Below the pieces are notes generated by a model. That model saw nothing but the letters and a program-made list of their open reading frames with translations, made no database searches and was not told where the DNA came from. A program made the position numbers and the translations under genes. From positions 1-44,242 of the forward strand of contig PCWB01000050.1 of assembly GCA_002796135.1 (NCBI GenBank): a stretch of DNA of 44,242 nucleotides, in the 5' to 3' direction. The stretch is from Candidatus Omnitrophica bacterium CG11_big_fil_rev_8_21_14_0_20_41_12 (GTDB lineage: Bacteria > Omnitrophota > Gorgyraeia > Gygaellales > Profunditerraquicolaceae). This document shows positions 36,533-44,116 of the stretch, piece after piece (position 1 is the stretch's first letter; every line of letters begins with the position of its first letter).

Positions 36533-36534
36533 AG

Positions 36535-38406
36535 ATGCTTTTAGAAAAAATAAATTCTTCGCAGGATTTAAAAAAACTAACTTTGGAGGAGCTCAAGCCT
36601 TTGGCTAAAGAGATCCGCCAGAGGATGGTTGAGGTGGTCTCGCAAACCGGAGGCCATCTTGCCTCTAGCCTGGGCACGGTAGAGCTGATCATCGCGTTGC
36701 ATTATTGCCTGAATACTCCTAAAGATAAAATCGTTTTTGATGTCGGGCATCAGTCTTACGCGCATAAAATATTAACCGGACGCAATGCTTTATTTTCAAC
36801 ACTCAGGCAGTATCAGGGGTTGAGCGGATTTCCCTCCAAGGATGAGTCGGAGTATGATCCTTTTACATCAGGCCATAGCTCAAATGCTGTTTCTTTGGCT
36901 CTGGGCCTTGTTTGCGGGAGAGACCTGTTGCCTAAAGACGAGCAGTTTAAGATCGCTGCTATAATTGGTGATGGGGCTCTAAGCGGCGGACTTTGTTTTG
37001 AGGGGTTAAATAACGCCGGGCACCTGAAAAAAGACATGCTGGTGGTTTTAAATACCAATGAATTAAGTATTGCTCCCAATGTCGGGGCAATCAGTAATTA
37101 TTTAAATAAAATTATTTCTTTGCCGGTATACAACCGCTTTAAGCACAACGTGGAAAAATTCCTTAAGGACCGCGGGCCGCGCGGCAGCCGCCTGATTAAG
37201 CTAATGGTTAAGTTTGAGGAAGGGTTAAAAGGTTTGTTTGTCCCGGGGATGTTGTTTGAGGAACTGGGATTCCGTTATTTCGGGCCGATCGATGGCCATG
37301 ATTTGCGCTCGTTAGTCCCGACTCTAAAAAATATTTTAGAGATCAAAGGGTCGCGGCTTTTGCATATCGTAACTAAAAAAGGTAAAGGCTGCGAGTTTGC
37401 CGAAAATAATCCGATAAAATTCCACGGCATCGGCTGTTTTGATGTTAATACCGGAGAGGTGGAAGGAAAAAAATCTCAACCAGGGACAAAGAGTTATACC
37501 GAAATATTCAGGAATAAATTGCTGGAGTTAGGGAAATCGGATAACCGGATTTTGGCGATTACCGCGGCGATGCCCGAAGGTACCGGGGTAGATAAATTCC
37601 GGGATGCATTTCCGGAGAGATTTTTTGACGTCGGGATTGCCGAAGCTCATGCGGTTTGTTTTGCCGCTGGCCTGGCAAAACAAGGGTTTAAGCCAGTAGT
37701 TGCGATATATTCTACATTCCTGCAACGCGCCTATGATCAGATCATCCAGGAGGTTTCATTACAGGGGTTACCGGTAATCTTTGCGATTGACCGGGCAGGT
37801 ATTGTCGGAGAAGACGGAGTTACGCATCAGGGGATATTTGACATCGCTTATTTGAGGAGTATTCCGGGTTTAGTGATTATGGCGCCCAAAGATGGCGGGG
37901 AGCTGGAGCAGATGTTAGAGTTTGCTGTAGGATTAGATAAGCCGGTGGCGATAAGATATCCGCGTGCGGATGTTTCTTGGGGAGACGGATCACTTGAACC
38001 GTTAAAATTAGGCAAGGCCCAGTTAATTAAAGAAGGTAAAGATTTTACGGTTATTGCTTTAGGAACGATGGTTTCAGTTGCCCGGGAAGCAATTGAAATA
38101 TTGAAAAAAGAAGGATTATCTGGTAATTTAATTAATGCCCGGTTTGCTGCGCCAATAGACTTTGGATTGATCAAAGAAGTAAGCGCGAAAACAAAATTTG
38201 TTTTTACGGTTGAAGAAGGAATAAAAGAGGAGGGCTTTGGCAGCGCCATTGCCCAGGAATTAAGCCAGCAGGTTGTACGTATCGGGCTGCCGTTTGAATT
38301 TATTCCGCATGGCTCAAGAGAGATACTTTTGGAGAAATACGGATTGACGGCTTCAGGAATTGCGGCAGAGATCCGCTGGAAAATAAAAAATAATGGCCAA
38401 GATTAA
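36535..38406 (+). CDS. dxs: 1-deoxy-D-xylulose-5-phosphate synthase
   Basis: Condenses pyruvate and glyceraldehyde-3-phosphate, the entry step of the MEP isoprenoid pathway. Seen: thiamine-binding GHQSYAHKILTGR and IGDGALSGGL with the following NN metal-ligand region, the pyrimidine-domain AITAAMPEGTG, and DRAGIVGEDGVTHQGIFD. 623 residues is full length. It overlaps the ferredoxin-like subunit gene by 14 nt, so it is likely in the same transcript as the 2-oxoacid oxidoreductase. Confidence 0.97.
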   Translation: MLLEKINSSQDLKKLTLEELKPLAKEIRQRMVEVVSQTGGHLASSLGTVELIIALHYCLNTPKDKIVFDVGHQSYAHKILTGRNALFSTLRQYQGLSGFPSKDESEYDPFTSGHSSNAVSLALGLVCGRDLLPKDEQFKIAAIIGDGALSGGLCFEGLNNAGHLKKDMLVVLNTNELSIAPNVGAISNYLNKIISLPVYNRFKHNVEKFLKDRGPRGSRLIKLMVKFEEGLKGLFVPGMLFEELGFRYFGPIDGHDLRSLVPTLKNILEIKGSRLLHIVTKKGKGCEFAENNPIKFHGIGCFDVNTGEVEGKKSQPGTKSYTEIFRNKLLELGKSDNRILAITAAMPEGTGVDKFRDAFPERFFDVGIAEAHAVCFAAGLAKQGFKPVVAIYSTFLQRAYDQIIQEVSLQGLPVIFAIDRAGIVGEDGVTHQGIFDIAYLRSIPGLVIMAPKDGGELEQMLEFAVGLDKPVAIRYPRADVSWGDGSLEPLKLGKAQLIKEGKDFTVIALGTMVSVAREAIEILKKEGLSGNLINARFAAPIDFGLIKEVSAKTKFVFTVEEGIKEEGFGSAIAQELSQQVVRIGLPFEFIPHGSREILLEKYGLTASGIAAEIRWKIKNNGQD

Positions 38407-38596
38407 TATCAACCAGGATAGATGCAAAGGGTGCCTTTTGTGTGTGAGCTTCTGTCCCAAAGGCTTGATTAAGAAAAGCGCAAAATTGAATAAAAAAGGA
38501 TTAAATTTCGTGGAATTTGATTTAAACGGAGAGTGCAGCGGTTGTATGCAATGCGCGGTAATCTGCCCGGATTGTTGTATCGAGGTCTATAAGTAA
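38393..38596 (+). CDS. 2-oxoacid:ferredoxin oxidoreductase, delta (2x[4Fe-4S]) subunit
   Basis: A 67-residue ferredoxin-like subunit. Two [4Fe-4S] motifs are complete: CKGCLLCVSFCP and CSGCMQCAVICP, the second followed by an extra Cys pair (DCC). It is the first of four genes (delta, alpha, beta, gamma) separated by 1 bp or overlapping. In the enzyme it passes electrons from the beta subunit cluster to external ferredoxin. Confidence 0.92.
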   Translation: MAKININQDRCKGCLLCVSFCPKGLIKKSAKLNKKGLNFVEFDLNGECSGCMQCAVICPDCCIEVYK

Positions 38597-38597
38597 G

Positions 38598-39647
38598 ATG
38601 CCAAAAAATAAAATATTAGTTTCAGGTAATGAAGCCATTGCCCAGGGAGCGCTTCAGGCAGGCTGCAGTTTTTATGCCGGCTACCCGATTACTCCGCAAA
38701 ATGAAATTATTGCTTATATGGCTAAGCATATGGAGCAAGCTGGCGGTGCGTTCATCCAGGCAGAGTCGGAGTTGGCAGCAATCAATATGGTTTACGGAGG
38801 TTCAGCTGCCGGAGCAAGGTCGATGACTTCATCTTCTAGCCCCGGAGTCAGCTTAATGCAGGAAGGAATATCTTATATCGCCGGCTCCCAGCTTCCGGCG
38901 GTAATCGTTAATATTATGCGCGGCGGCCCGGGACTGGGCAATATTGCTCCGACGCAGTCAGATTATTTTCAGGCGACCCGCGGCGGCGGCCACGGTGATT
39001 ATCATTTGATTGTTTTGGCCCCCGGATCCGTCCAAGAGGCTTATGACCTTACGCAAACAAGCTTTGAGCTGGCGGATAAATATCGTATTCCGGTGATGAT
39101 CTTAGGAGACGGCATCTTGGGTCAAATGATGGAGCCGGTGCAATTGTCTTCTAAAAAGATTGCGGCTAATACGATTAAGAATTGGGCGCTTACCGGATGC
39201 CTGGGAAGAAAACCCAACATTACCAAATCATTTTATTTACGCGAAGGGGCTCTAGAAGAATTTAATCTTAAACTTCAAAAAAGTTATGAACTGATTAGAA
39301 AAAAAGAAGAGCGTTATGAGGGTTTATTCTTAGCGGATGCCAAAGTAATTCTGGTGGCCTACGGCACGATGGCGCGGATTGCCAAAAGCGCGATTATGCA
39401 ATTAAGGAGTCAGGGGAAGAAAGTTGGATTAATCCGGCCGATTACGCTTTGGCCGTTTCCCCAGGCACCCCTTAACGTAAAAAATAAAAAATTAAAATAT
39501 TTGGTGGTGGAGATGTCCTATGGACAGATGCTCGAAGATGTGAAGTTAGCAGTTGGCGGTAGGAACAAAATAGAATTTTTGGGACGTTCCGGAGGCGGAG
39601 TTCCCAGCGAAGAAGCGATGATTGGCAAAATTAAAAAATTATTATAA
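38598..39647 (+). CDS. vorB: 2-oxoacid:ferredoxin oxidoreductase, alpha subunit (VorB-like)
   Basis: Alpha subunit binding the 2-oxoacid end of the thiamine-dependent active site. YAGYPITPQNEI near residue 28 and LGNIAPTQSDYFQATRGGGHGDY, divided here as GNIAPTQSDYF and ATRGGGHGDY (about 114-136), fit the VorB/KorA type rather than pyruvate PorA. 349 residues is typical of VorB. Substrate (branched-chain 2-oxoacid or 2-oxoglutarate) cannot be fixed from sequence alone. Confidence 0.88.
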   Translation: MPKNKILVSGNEAIAQGALQAGCSFYAGYPITPQNEIIAYMAKHMEQAGGAFIQAESELAAINMVYGGSAAGARSMTSSSSPGVSLMQEGISYIAGSQLPAVIVNIMRGGPGLGNIAPTQSDYFQATRGGGHGDYHLIVLAPGSVQEAYDLTQTSFELADKYRIPVMILGDGILGQMMEPVQLSSKKIAANTIKNWALTGCLGRKPNITKSFYLREGALEEFNLKLQKSYELIRKKEERYEGLFLADAKVILVAYGTMARIAKSAIMQLRSQGKKVGLIRPITLWPFPQAPLNVKNKKLKYLVVEMSYGQMLEDVKLAVGGRNKIEFLGRSGGGVPSEEAMIGKIKKLL

Positions 39648-40375
39648 TGGAAAAAATATTTTTTCGTCCCGAATCTCTATACGATGTGCCTACACACTAT
39701 TGTCCGGGTTGCGGCCACGGCATCGCGCACCGGCTGGTTGCCCAGGTAATTAATGAGCTGGGCATCAGGGAAAAAACTATCGGCATTGCTCCCGTAGGTT
39801 GTGCTGTCGTTGCTTATGACTACTGGAATTTTGATTGCTCAGAAGCCCCTCATGGACGGGCGCTGGCTGTGGCTACCGCTATCAAAAGGGTGCATCCACA
39901 AAATATTGTTTTCACCTACCAGGGAGACGGAGATCTGGCGGCTATCGGCACCAATGAGACGATCCATGCGGCAAACCGCGGAGAAAATTTAAGCGTAATT
40001 TTTATTAATAATACGGTTTATGGTATGACCGGGGGACAAATGGCTCCGACTACGCTTCTGGGTCAAAAGACCTCGACTTCAATTGAAGGTAGAATCAAAG
40101 AAAAACACGGCTATCCGTTGAAAATTTCCGAAATGTTAGCAATGTTACCTGGCGTTTGTTACGTGGAAAGGGTTTCGTTGCATTCCCCGCAGGAAACATT
40201 AAAAGCCAAACGCGCAATCAAACAGGCGTTTGAAAACCAGATCAATAATTTAGGTTTTTCTTTGGTAGAGGTACTTTCCCCGTGTCCGACTTATTGGGGG
40301 CAGGCTCCTAAAGAATCGTTGGATTGGATTAGAGATGTGATGCAAAAAGAATTTCCATTAGGAAGGATTAAATGA
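39647..40375 (+). CDS. 2-oxoacid:ferredoxin oxidoreductase, beta subunit
   Basis: Thiamine-diphosphate subunit. CPGCGHGIAHR (C19 and C22) begins the cluster-binding region. The diphosphate and Mg motif is GDGDLAAIGTNETIHAA, and the FINNTVYGMTGGQMAPTT loop follows. C185-type ligands could not be checked in detail; the late Cys in EVLSPCPTYWG is the expected one. 242 residues is typical. It starts on the last base of the alpha stop (TAATG) and overlaps gamma by 4 nt. Confidence 0.93.
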   Translation: MEKIFFRPESLYDVPTHYCPGCGHGIAHRLVAQVINELGIREKTIGIAPVGCAVVAYDYWNFDCSEAPHGRALAVATAIKRVHPQNIVFTYQGDGDLAAIGTNETIHAANRGENLSVIFINNTVYGMTGGQMAPTTLLGQKTSTSIEGRIKEKHGYPLKISEMLAMLPGVCYVERVSLHSPQETLKAKRAIKQAFENQINNLGFSLVEVLSPCPTYWGQAPKESLDWIRDVMQKEFPLGRIK

Positions 40376-40908
40376 TTGAGCGGATAATTATTGCGGGTTC
40401 CGGAGGACAAGGGGTAATGCTTCTGGGTAAAGTAATCGCTGAGGCAGCGATGCGCCAGGGTAATTACGTCACTTATTTACCTGCTTATGGGCCGGAGGTA
40501 CGTGGAGGTACTAGCCATTGCATGGTGACTATCTCCGACCAGGAGGTCGGATCTCCTTATATCGCCAAAGCAGATGCGCTTATCATTTTGAATAATCCTT
40601 CATTAGAAAGATTTAAAGGCAAAGTTAAGAACAATGGTTTATTAATCCTTAATTCTTCTTTGGCTAAAAGCGATAATATCAGTAAAGTAAAAATATTGCA
40701 GTTTCCATTTACCGATATCGCCATAAAATTAGGCAATGTTAAAGTTGCTAATATGGTGGCATTAGGAAGCTATCTGGCGGTGAAGAAAATTATCCAGACT
40801 AAAAATATGATAGAGGTCTTTAAATTTATGGCCCCTGCCGGCAATGCCAGGATTTTAGAGATCAATGAAATGGCTTTGGCAGAAGGAGAGAGGTTGGCTC
40901 ATGGTTAG
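40372..40908 (+). CDS. 2-oxoacid:ferredoxin oxidoreductase, gamma subunit
   Basis: A 178-residue gamma subunit that completes the four-part enzyme. The family pattern IIIAGSGGQGVMLLGKVIAEAA at the start is recognised as GSGGQG plus the helix after it, and YGPEVRGGTSHCMVTIS follows (about residues 42-58). The ATG overlaps the beta stop (ATGA), and its end overlaps gltX by 8 nt. Confidence 0.93.
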   Translation: MIERIIIAGSGGQGVMLLGKVIAEAAMRQGNYVTYLPAYGPEVRGGTSHCMVTISDQEVGSPYIAKADALIILNNPSLERFKGKVKNNGLLILNSSLAKSDNISKVKILQFPFTDIAIKLGNVKVANMVALGSYLAVKKIIQTKNMIEVFKFMAPAGNARILEINEMALAEGERLAHG

Positions 40909-42193
40909 AGTAAGGTTTGCCCCCAGCCCGACGGGGAATTTACATATCGGCGGCGGCCGTACGGCTTTGTTTAACTGGCTTTTTGCGCAATCCCAAAAGG
41001 GAAAATTTATTCTTAGGATTGAAGATACGGATAAGGAGCGCTCAAAAAAAGAATTCGTTGATGAGATCCTGTACAGCCTGAAGTGGTTGGGTTTTAATTG
41101 GGACGAGCTTTATTATCAAAGCGAGCGATTTGACCGCTACCGGATGCACGCGGATAAATTGTTAAAATCCGGGCTGGCCTACATTGAAAAATCTCCCGAA
41201 GGAAAAGAAGCGATTATTTACAAGGTGCCGGCGCAAAAAATAATCGTCAATGATCTGATCCGCGGGCAGATTGAATTTGATTCCAGTTTAATTAAGGATC
41301 AGGTATTGATCAAATCCGACGGGACTCCAACGTATAATTTTGCTTGCGTTGTGGATGATGCCGAGATGAATATTACGCATATTATCCGCGGGGATGATCA
41401 TATTTCCAATACGCCTAAACAAGCGCTTATTTATGAAGCTTTGGGCTTCCCTTTGCCGCTTTTTGCGCACCTGCCTTTGATTATGGGGGTGGACGGAGGC
41501 AGGCTCTCTAAAAGGACCGGAGCAACCGCGATCAGCGACTACCGTAAGATGGGCTATCTATCCGAGGCACTATTGAATTATCTGCTTTTGCTTAGCTGGG
41601 CTCCGGGAGATAATCGTGAATTGATCAGTATTAAAGAAGCGGTAGGGTTATTTGACATCAAAAACGTCAATAAGACCGCAGTCACCTTTGATTTAAAGAA
41701 ACTGGATTGGATGAACAATCAGTATCTTAAAACCGCTGATCCAGAGAAGCTAGCTGATGAGCTTATTCCGTTACTTGAGGCCAAGAATTATATCAATAAA
41801 GACAACTTTGACCGCCGCTATCTTTTAGAGTTAGTAAAATTATTCCAGGCCAGGTTACCCCGGCTTAATGATTTCCTAGATTGGGCGGATTTTTTCTTTC
41901 TGGAAGAGCCGGTAATGGATGAGGCGGCAGTAAAAAAACATTTAGCTTTGGATTTGTCAAAAGAGCTTAAGCTTTTTGCGGACAGGTTGGATAAGTTATC
42001 CGATTTTAGTGTTGTGAATATCGAAGGCGCCTTCCGGGATTTAGTGGCGGAGTTAGGAATTGAGGCTAAAAAGTTGATCCATCCTGTGCGCGTTGCCCTG
42101 ACCGGCAAGACTATCGGCCCGGGGTTGTTTGAATTAATCTTTTGTCTGGGGAAAGAAAAGAGCATCCGGCGCCTGTTAAAGTGGGCCAAATGA
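40901..42193 (+). CDS. gltX: Glutamate--tRNA ligase
   Basis: A class I aminoacyl-tRNA synthetase. HIGH-type motif: RFAPSPTGNLHIGGGRTALF (H15). KMSKS-type motif: GGRLSKRTGA (about 198-207). The C-terminal helical anticodon domain ends with GLFELIFCLGKEKSIRRL. The start is ATG at 40901, giving 430 residues and beginning exactly at the conserved VRVRFAPSPTG; an in-frame ATG 36 nt earlier adds residues absent from the family. Whether it also mischarges tRNA-Gln (tRNA-Gln is encoded at 43555) cannot be told here. Confidence 0.95.
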   Translation: MVRVRFAPSPTGNLHIGGGRTALFNWLFAQSQKGKFILRIEDTDKERSKKEFVDEILYSLKWLGFNWDELYYQSERFDRYRMHADKLLKSGLAYIEKSPEGKEAIIYKVPAQKIIVNDLIRGQIEFDSSLIKDQVLIKSDGTPTYNFACVVDDAEMNITHIIRGDDHISNTPKQALIYEALGFPLPLFAHLPLIMGVDGGRLSKRTGATAISDYRKMGYLSEALLNYLLLLSWAPGDNRELISIKEAVGLFDIKNVNKTAVTFDLKKLDWMNNQYLKTADPEKLADELIPLLEAKNYINKDNFDRRYLLELVKLFQARLPRLNDFLDWADFFFLEEPVMDEAAVKKHLALDLSKELKLFADRLDKLSDFSVVNIEGAFRDLVAELGIEAKKLIHPVRVALTGKTIGPGLFELIFCLGKEKSIRRLLKWAK

Positions 42194-42228
42194 GCATTAC
42201 CTGCTTAAAAAATATTTTTCCGCTGCCC

Positions 42229-42258
42229 TTGATATTAGTGGTAAATTTGTGTTATAGT
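42229..42258 (+). promoter_or_regulatory. Promoter of the 90-nt RNA
   Basis: TTGATA (42229-42234) and TATAGT (42253-42258) with an 18-bp spacer, in the gap after gltX. A start near 42264 would begin the RNA that ends in the terminator at 42350. Confidence 0.6.
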
Positions 42259-42263
42259 TGATT

Positions 42264-42353
42264 GTACAAATTTAGTTCAAGGCAAGGGGTAAACTACCAG
42301 CGGGCAGGCAATGCCCAGCAGTAAAAGCCAATAAAATTTCCCCTTGCCTTTTT
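42264..42353 (+). ncRNA. Candidate small RNA of unknown class, with intrinsic terminator
   Basis: About 90 nt between a sigma-70-type promoter and a T-run. Arms AAGGCAAGGGG (42279-42289) and CCCCTTGCCTT (42340-42350) form an 11-bp closing stem ending in T5. It encloses about 50 nt that hold a second hairpin, GGGCA-GGCAA-TGCCC (42302-42316), and unpaired purine-rich segments (TAAACTACCAG, AGTAAAAGCCAATAAAA). No reading frame of note and no known riboswitch or SRP/6S signature was recognised. It could be a trans-acting RNA or a leader and terminator for the lipoprotein 50 bp downstream. Confidence 0.5.
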
Positions 42354-42401
42354 ATTTTATGGTATTATATTGATATTGGAGTTACGATTAATCAGGGGGG
42401 G

Positions 42402-42602
42402 ATGATGGTCAGAAAATCATTTTTGCTTGGTATTCTTTTCCTTTTTGTTTTTTTAGCCAGTGGCTGTACTATAGCTAAAGGTGCGGGAGGAGCGGTTGCT
42501 GGATGTGCTCAGGGGGCAGCCGTCGGAGCCAGCCAAGGTTTTAAGGATGATGTGAGTTGGGTTACCAAGGCTGATAATTGGGTTAAAGAGAACCTCTGGT
42601 AA
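42402..42602 (+). CDS. Small lipoprotein
   Basis: A 66-residue lipoprotein precursor. The N-terminal basic-hydrophobic signal ends in the lipobox LASGC (18-22), so Cys22 should be lipidated. The mature part (about 45 residues) is Gly/Ala-rich (AKGAGGAVAGCAQGAAVGAS) then charged, ending in VKENLW; it recalls small glycine-zipper or entericidin-like lipoproteins without clear homology. A run of G (42395-42401) serves as ribosome binding site; ATG at 42405 is an equally possible start. A terminator follows at 42627. Confidence 0.75.
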   Translation: MMVRKSFLLGILFLFVFLASGCTIAKGAGGAVAGCAQGAAVGASQGFKDDVSWVTKADNWVKENLW

Positions 42603-42626
42603 TATTTTAAAGTTGAATAACATATA

Positions 42627-42661
42627 ATGGGGCGTTTCTCCAAAAGGAACGTCCCATTTTT
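42627..42661 (+). terminator. Rho-independent terminator after the lipoprotein gene
   Basis: ATGGGGCGTT...CC pairs with GG...AACGTCCCAT (one G-T wobble, a 3-nt bulge) around an AAAA loop and is followed by TTTTT. Confidence 0.8.
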
Positions 42662-42681
42662 AACAGATTTGCCCTGTCGTC

Positions 42682-42721
42682 CCTGCCTGTCGCTTGCCTG
42701 ACGGCAGACAGGACAGGCAGG
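42682..42721. repeat. CCTGCCTGTC palindromic repeat
   Basis: CCTGCCTGTC (42682-42691) is the exact reverse complement of GACAGGCAGG (42712-42721). The interior has CTTGCCTGACGGCAGACAGG with further short symmetric parts. Composition is unlike the neighbours, and it lies just before the endonuclease gene, typical of an interspersed palindromic element. Confidence 0.65.
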
Positions 42722-42745
42722 TAATCGATGTGGAAAAGGTTTATT

Positions 42746-43552
42746 ATGGTAAAATGTAATCTCTGCAACCAAGAATTTGGAAGAATTACTGAGACGCATT
42801 TGTGGTATAAGCACAAGATGCATTTTTCTAGATTCATTAAGCAATTTCCGGAAGTAAATATAGGGCCTATGTCTTGGAATAAAGGTGATACGAAAGCGGA
42901 TAATCCAGGCCTGTTAAGATTATCTAACACATTGAGAATAAAGAAAGAATGGAATTTTAGTAAATGGCAAAGAGAGAAACGTCCGGTAACTAAGTATAAG
43001 AAACTATTAAAAGGCGGGAATCTTTCGGAATTAATCGGTATAATTTTAGGTGATGGTAACTTAAATAAACATCCGAGAACAGAAAATTTAAGGATAACTC
43101 GCAATTCTAATGACACCGGTTATATAGAACATGTCAGTAGCCTTATAACAAAAGTTTTTTATAAGCATCCATCTATACGCAAGCGGAATGACGAAAATGC
43201 TATAAGCGTAGATTTATACCAGTGTAAAATTAGTGAAAGATTAAATATTCCCTGTGGTAATAAAATTAAGAATAATGTTGGGGTGCCTGATTGGGTTTTT
43301 TTAAATAAGGATTATATGCGCAGGTGCTTGAAGGGATTATTTGAAACCGATGGCTGTTTTCACGAAGACCTAAAGAATTATACCCGTTGTATGGAATTTA
43401 AAAATAATTGTGCGAGATTAAGAAAAGACGCTCATAATATCTTATTAAAGCTCGGTTTTAATCTTCAGCTTGGCACTAATTATGTCCGTTTAGCCAGAAG
43501 AAATGAAGTTTACAGGTTTAAAGAGCTAATAGATTTCCGAAATTATAATTAA
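42746..43552 (+). CDS. LAGLIDADG homing endonuclease with N-terminal zinc finger
   Basis: A 268-residue protein. Residues 4-23 have C-x2-C-x10-H-x4-H (C4, C7, H18, H23) followed by MHFSRFIKQFP, resembling the MucR/Ros-type zinc finger. Two LAGLIDADG motifs follow: LIGIILGDG (96-104, D103) and CLKGLFETDG (194-203, D202), so it acts as a monomer. The ATG at 42746 has AAAGG 7 nt upstream; an earlier ATG at 42728 adds six residues. It ends 2 bp before tRNA-Gln and lies next to a palindromic repeat and a recombinase remnant, suggesting an acquired segment. AT content is higher than in neighbouring housekeeping genes. Confidence 0.88.
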   Translation: MVKCNLCNQEFGRITETHLWYKHKMHFSRFIKQFPEVNIGPMSWNKGDTKADNPGLLRLSNTLRIKKEWNFSKWQREKRPVTKYKKLLKGGNLSELIGIILGDGNLNKHPRTENLRITRNSNDTGYIEHVSSLITKVFYKHPSIRKRNDENAISVDLYQCKISERLNIPCGNKIKNNVGVPDWVFLNKDYMRRCLKGLFETDGCFHEDLKNYTRCMEFKNNCARLRKDAHNILLKLGFNLQLGTNYVRLARRNEVYRFKELIDFRNYN

Positions 43553-43554
43553 AT

Positions 43555-43628
43555 TGCCCTCTCGGCTAATGGTAGGCCGCAAGATTCTGGATCTTGTTAT
43601 CATGGTTCGAATCCATGGGGGGCAGCCA
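43555..43628 (+). tRNA. tRNA-Gln (CTG), CCA encoded
   Basis: Acceptor TGCCCTC pairs with GGGGGCA (one T-G wobble), discriminator G, then CCA is encoded at 43626-43628, unlike the other four tRNAs here. The anticodon stem CAAGA/TCTTG holds TTCTGGA with anticodon CTG. The T-arm CATGG-TTCGAAT-CCATG is normal. It begins 2 bp after the endonuclease stop codon. Confidence 0.95.
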
Positions 43629-43937
43629 ATTTGAACGAGAGAGCCCTTCAGCGAAAAAGTTGAAGGGCTTTTTATATGCGGGATATAGGGTTACGTCATT
43701 TAGGGTATAGTTCGAAGCTACTGTCTTGGCGATTTTAGCCTTTTCTCCGTAGTTTCCCTTAACATATAGAGGATACAAGCGGTTAGAGAGTTCGAAGGTT
43801 CGGTAGGCGTCTTCAAGGCACTCTTGGTTTATTCCTTTGTTATTATCAAGCTGCGCCTTAATCTCAATAAGCTGCTCTTTATATTCCTGCTCTTTAGTTT
43901 TGAAAACATCTTCTTCAATCTCTTTGTCTATCCGCAT
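43566..43937 (-). pseudogene. Serine recombinase C-terminal remnant antisense to tRNA-Gln
   Basis: An open frame of 123 codons beginning MRIDKEIEEDVFKTKEQEY, a charged helix, then AKIAKTVASNYTLNDVTLYPAYKKPF. The last segment matches the C-terminal pattern of large serine recombinases. The catalytic resolvase domain and recombinase domain are missing: upstream the frame runs about 16 codons to a TAA with no start and no recombinase sequence. The frame ends SNWLPPMDSNHD, which is the antisense of the tRNA-Gln 3' half. It is best read as the decayed tail of an integrase that used this tRNA as attachment site. Confidence 0.6.
43642..43673 (+). terminator. Terminator after tRNA-Gln
   Basis: Perfect 9-bp stem AGCCCTTCA / TGAAGGGCT with a 10-nt loop and T5, 14 nt after the tRNA. 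It also lies within the antisense recombinase frame. Confidence 0.85.
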
Positions 43938-44116
43938 ATCATAATAATTGGAAGGAACGAACCTTAAAGGACTTTACACAATTCGCTTGACGCAACCTCT
44001 GCCCTAAACTTATTGACAAGGGTACTGTTTTGGAGTAAATTAATTAGGTATATAAGTTAACATAGGTTAGTTTACGATATAATATGGACAATAATCCTAA
44101 ACAGACTGGAGACGGA

